Shown here: positions 24,701 to 25,606 of the stretch, piece after piece
Position numbering within the stretch: the stretch's first letter is position 1
Layout: each line of letters opens with the position of its first letter
DNA from: G001797105 sp964528155
GTDB taxonomy: Bacteria > Chloroflexota > Anaerolineae > Anaerolineales > E44-bin32
Length of the DNA: 25,606 bases
Reading direction: 5' to 3'
Assembly (NCBI GenBank): GCA_964528155.1
Contig: CAZGRL010000051.1
Span: 1-25,606, forward strand
Notes under the pieces: model-generated
The model's input: the letters and a program-made list of their open reading frames with translations, nothing else
Database searches by the model: none
Told to the model about the DNA's origin: nothing
Translations under genes and position numbers: made by a program

Positions 24701-25606
24701 CAGGACGACCACGCACGTCACCAGACCACCGATGAGCTGGACCGCCAGTCGACGGCGCCGGGTGATGGCAGCCGTGAGCATCGGCAGGAATATGACCAGG
24801 GCCAGGAACAGGAGTGAGAATTCGGGGACGGTCAGGGATGGGGTTTCGAGATTCGAAGGATCGGAGGTCGAGTCATAGGCCAGCGTGAAATCCCCACCAT
24901 CGTTCACGGCCGTCACGTGGATCTGCGCCCGGAGCTTCTGCAGGTCGGAGGAATTCAGAGTCTGCTGACTGCCACTCCCGATGGGAAGCGCATATGGACT
25001 GGCGGTATCGGTGTCGATGGTGATCGTTGAGGAGGTGACGATCTCCGCCGGGTTTGTCCCGTCCGGCCGGGTGCGGTAGACGCTGACGGTGATGTCAACA
25101 GATGGCAGGCCCTCTTCTGAACCTACCCCATAGAAGTTCGACGGATCGCCCTGGTTGTTGTACTCGGTCAGGATCCAGCCCGCCCCCATACCTGATCTCG
25201 CGTAGCGGAACTCATCAAAGTTCGAGTTCATCAGGTACTGGGTAGTTCCGAAATGCAGCAGGCTGCTTGTCCTGAGGCTTTTTCCCGAATCGTTTTCTGT
25301 GGATCGTTGAGTTCCATTGATGTACCAGCGAAGATTGGTTCCGTCGAAGGTCAGGACGATGTGGTTCCATTGTGCCCGGTTCAGACAGTTGGTACAGTTC
25401 GGATAGCTTGTGGACGAATCCGACCATTTGACATCGCACTGGATCCAGCCTGTATTTGTGCCAGACCTCTTCCACCGACATAGTGAGAGGGAATCGGAAT
25501 CCAGGAACATGTCTTCGGATGTGGCAGTCCAAATGGCATCCGTGGCGTAGTCGGGATATCCCCAGAACTCCAAGGTGAAACTCGTATCGCCATCGAGAAG
25601 GTCTGT
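21617..25606 (-). CDS. Concatemeric surface polyprotein with internal sorting signals and signal peptides (5' end outside window)
   Basis: At least 1329 residues are present; the frame is open through the right edge (TDLLDGDTSFTLEFWGYPD is plainly mid-domain), so the start lies outside. Residues are numbered from the Leu codon at 25573. Module A (1-303): LamG/concanavalin-like domain to about 150, a beta-rich stalk (159-248), VPEF (249-252), hydrophobic helix, RRRR. Module B (304-886): signal-peptide-like segment before it, APDT-type N-domain (304-377), DUF2341 (about 386-484), LamG (about 500-733), stalk (739-831), VPEY (832-835), helix, RRRR. Module C (887-1318): APDT-type N-domain (887-960), a Thr/Ser-rich beta domain (about 970-1184), stalk (1188-1280), VPEY (1281-1284), helix and RRKRK tail. 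Every module thus has the parts of a complete exported, exosortase-sorted protein. Exosortase follows with an ATGA overlap. Many NxS/T sites could be glycosylated. Confidence 0.92.
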   Translation of the reverse strand, partial: TDLLDGDTSFTLEFWGYPDYATDAIWTATSEDMFLDSDSLSLCRWKRSGTNTGWIQCDVKWSDSSTSYPNCTNCLNRAQWNHIVLTFDGTNLRWYINGTQRSTENDSGKSLRTSSLLHFGTTQYLMNSNFDEFRYARSGMGAGWILTEYNNQGDPSNFYGVGSEEGLPSVDITVSVYRTRPDGTNPAEIVTSSTITIDTDTASPYALPIGSGSQQTLNSSDLQKLRAQIHVTAVNDGGDFTLAYDSTSDPSNLETPSLTVPEFSLLFLALVIFLPMLTAAITRRRRLAVQLIGGLVTCVVVLGLFSQNVSVANAAPDTYYFHNTGTSGISPAGKLINTTEGSGGSTMTFDTPSQSAYWYTDLTYPTGGDDATIVAGDYTLNMYFSQLPSLPADWYDADWLYRKQITIDHTLVAGDETDFPVLVSLSSDSDLASKAQDAPTAGYDILFTESNGTTKVSHELEYFDDSTGELVAWVEVPSLSSTVDTELYMYYGNPGAGNQEDVANTWSNDFAAVQHLAESSGTQTDSTGRGNTGSLQGTTTFVTSEKIDGSRDLDGSSGYISIANSTDINTGGPYTDREISLWFNADTTSGRQVIYEEGGATRGFNIYIDSGYLYVGGWNTPAGESNWAGTWHSTAISADTWYYVTLVLTGGTSSVQSDVFKAYLDGSEFGSGDGSQVWAHSLGINTGRSEGSSTYHDGTSTSNYYFDGTVDEWRLSNVTRSANWIETSFNNQDDPASFLSLESEDAQPSVDITVSVYHTKSDGSVPQEILTSSTINIDRNTANPYALDVGNASAQTYTAADPQRLRVEIEVTAVNGSGSFTLAHDGTCASSQCSNLDTPVVTVPEYGIVFLLLVPLIPYLISLFWRRRRLAWRVAAFMLAASVTLLTLAKQVEPVTAAPDTHYLHPTATSGISPAGEYMNITVGSGGSTKAFNSAGQDAYWYVDQTWPTGNDNATIAAGSYTFNMYFANRPGAGSGDYPQVAATNTSATTTASTSHTVSLPTGISSGDLLIAMLSGYYGSGSTGVDISWPSGWTEFFEQDADSTLHLAVAGAYRQADGTEGASITVTTNLSVLAAHNSYRITGAANPATQPPQAAAVSYTSAGNTIDPPSLTPTGGAKDYLWLAVAGWRRTGVNYSSGPTNYINRIEGNSGGYANGTKLDSFERSLNASSEDPGSITLSSSTPEVRIGVTIAVHPAASVDVQVTVSHTAADGSGATTIVTSPVTTIDSSTADPFPLDVGSAGLQTFTSASPRRLRVQLHVVSVNSGGDFTLDYDGTCAAGRCSNLDTPVVTVPEYGLAFVLPVLLIPVIAGEAWRRKRKGNRSKPERGE
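21734..22012 (-). repeat. Stalk repeat, copy C
   Basis: About 93 residues (VDVQVTVSHT, VTSPVTTID, RRLRVQLHVVSVN, GGDFTLDYD) ending DGTCAAGRCSNLDTPVVT before VPEY. The last 20 residues match copy B almost exactly, and the DNA is also visibly similar, indicating segmental duplication. Confidence 0.85.
22694..22915 (-). repeat. APDT N-terminal domain repeat, copy C
   Basis: Seventy-four residues starting APDTHYLHPTATSGISPAGE and ending NMYFANRP. It is the same length as the module B copy, with no gaps needed to align them. It marks the mature N-terminus of each module; a copy for module A would be expected upstream of the window. Confidence 0.85.
22904..23080 (-). other. Polyprotein junction B/C: VPEY sorting signal fused to a signal peptide
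   Basis: VPEY (832-835) leads into an 18-residue hydrophobic helix, WRRRRLAWR (854-862), a second hydrophobic segment and EPVTA-APDT (882-890), with V-T-A before the predicted cut. The layout and spacing almost exactly repeat junction A/B (58 versus 59 residues from the V of VPE to the T of APDT), which argues that the arrangement is maintained rather than accidental. Confidence 0.8.
23081..23359 (-). repeat. Stalk repeat, copy B
   Basis: About 93 residues homologous to copies A and C (VDITVSVYHT, TSSTINID, QRLRVEIEVTAVN, GSFTLAHD). It ends DGTCASSQCSNLDTPVVT just before VPEY, with a CxxxxC pair about ten residues from the predicted processing site. Confidence 0.85.
24443..24664 (-). repeat. 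APDT N-terminal domain repeat, copy B
   Basis: Seventy-four residues starting APDTYYFHNTGTSGISPAGK and ending NMYFSQLP, directly after the predicted signal-peptidase site. It is homologous to the copy in module C, sharing TSGISPAG, GSGGST, YWY, YPTG/WPTG, ATI and NMYF. Confidence 0.85.
24653..24829 (-). other. Polyprotein junction A/B: VPEF sorting signal fused to a signal peptide
   Basis: In frame, VPEF (249-252) is followed by an 18-residue hydrophobic stretch, RRRR (272-275), a second hydrophobic stretch of about 20 residues and the motif SVANA-APDT (299-307), with A-N-A fitting a type I signal-peptidase site. The Arg cluster would lie in the cytoplasm, closing one sorting signal and serving as the n-region of the next signal peptide. 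No stop codon or SD/ATG separates the two modules. Confidence 0.8.
24830..25099 (-). repeat. Stalk repeat, copy A
   Basis: About 90 residues from VDITVSVYRT to the Thr before VPEF, with the shared words VTSSTITID, QKLRAQIHVTAVN and GGDFTLAYD. Unlike copies B and C it lacks the CxxxxC pair (it reads DSTSDPSNLE instead). Confidence 0.85.

Noticed and set aside
21617..25606. Interpretation of the internal VPE-helix-RRRR segments as ordinary paired TM helices of a polytopic protein
   Set aside because: Both are flanked by extracellular-type beta domains, match the true C-terminal sorting signal, and are followed by AxA sites and homologous APDT mature starts. A simple hairpin anchor remains the main alternative.

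Overview
This window reads as a chromosomal segment of a GC-rich bacterium that devotes the region to its cell-surface glycans and surface proteins. GTG and TTG starts, 4-nt stop/start overlaps, very large GT-C-type membrane proteins and an exosortase with its substrates would all fit a member of the Chloroflexota (Anaerolineae-like). That assignment is an inference from gene content; there is no rRNA or other phylogenetic marker here. No tRNA, rRNA, insertion sequence or CRISPR array was seen.

Left end (1-3018): a structured leader containing a 19-codon mini-ORF, two perfect hairpins and then an AIR-synthase/HypE-like gene on the + strand. Convergent to it, on the minus strand, are a small membrane protein and a 6-phosphofructokinase with its own promoter.

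Middle (3019-10844, minus strand): two giant paralogous membrane proteins (1153 and 1093 aa). Each combines a GT-C-like multi-spanning N-terminal half with an extracytoplasmic glutamine-amidotransferase-like domain. They are followed by a lipid-flippase-like (YbhN/AglD2-type) protein. These look like envelope glycan or lipid assembly functions.

Single + strand gene (11023-12633): a GT2 glycosyltransferase fused to a SAM methyltransferase, with a promoter so close to the ATG that the mRNA would be nearly leaderless.

Right part (12689-25606, minus strand, transcribed from right to left): one tightly packed array. It begins with a very long surface protein that runs off the right edge and continues through an exosortase, a CDP-paratose/tyvelose 2-epimerase-like enzyme, a GT4 glycosyltransferase, a GT-C mannosyltransferase-like protein, a methyltransferase-GT87 fusion and a second GT4 glycosyltransferase.

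The most striking object is the surface protein. It is an in-frame concatemer. Each module ends with a VPE(F/Y)-hydrophobic helix-Arg cluster sorting signal of the kind exosortases cut. At two internal places that signal runs directly into a complete-looking signal peptide (Arg cluster, hydrophobic stretch, A/V-x-A cleavage site, APDT) that starts the next module. The exosortase gene overlaps the stop codon of this gene by 4 nt. I infer a polyprotein that is cut by exosortase and signal peptidase into several separately anchored, probably glycosylated surface proteins, made together with the processing enzyme. The neighbouring glycosyltransferases and the nucleotide-sugar epimerase could supply the glycan. 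Composition drops from about 62-70% GC to about 43-52% GC inside the methyltransferase-GT87 fusion near 15.53 kb, suggesting that the 11.0-15.5 kb part has a different history.
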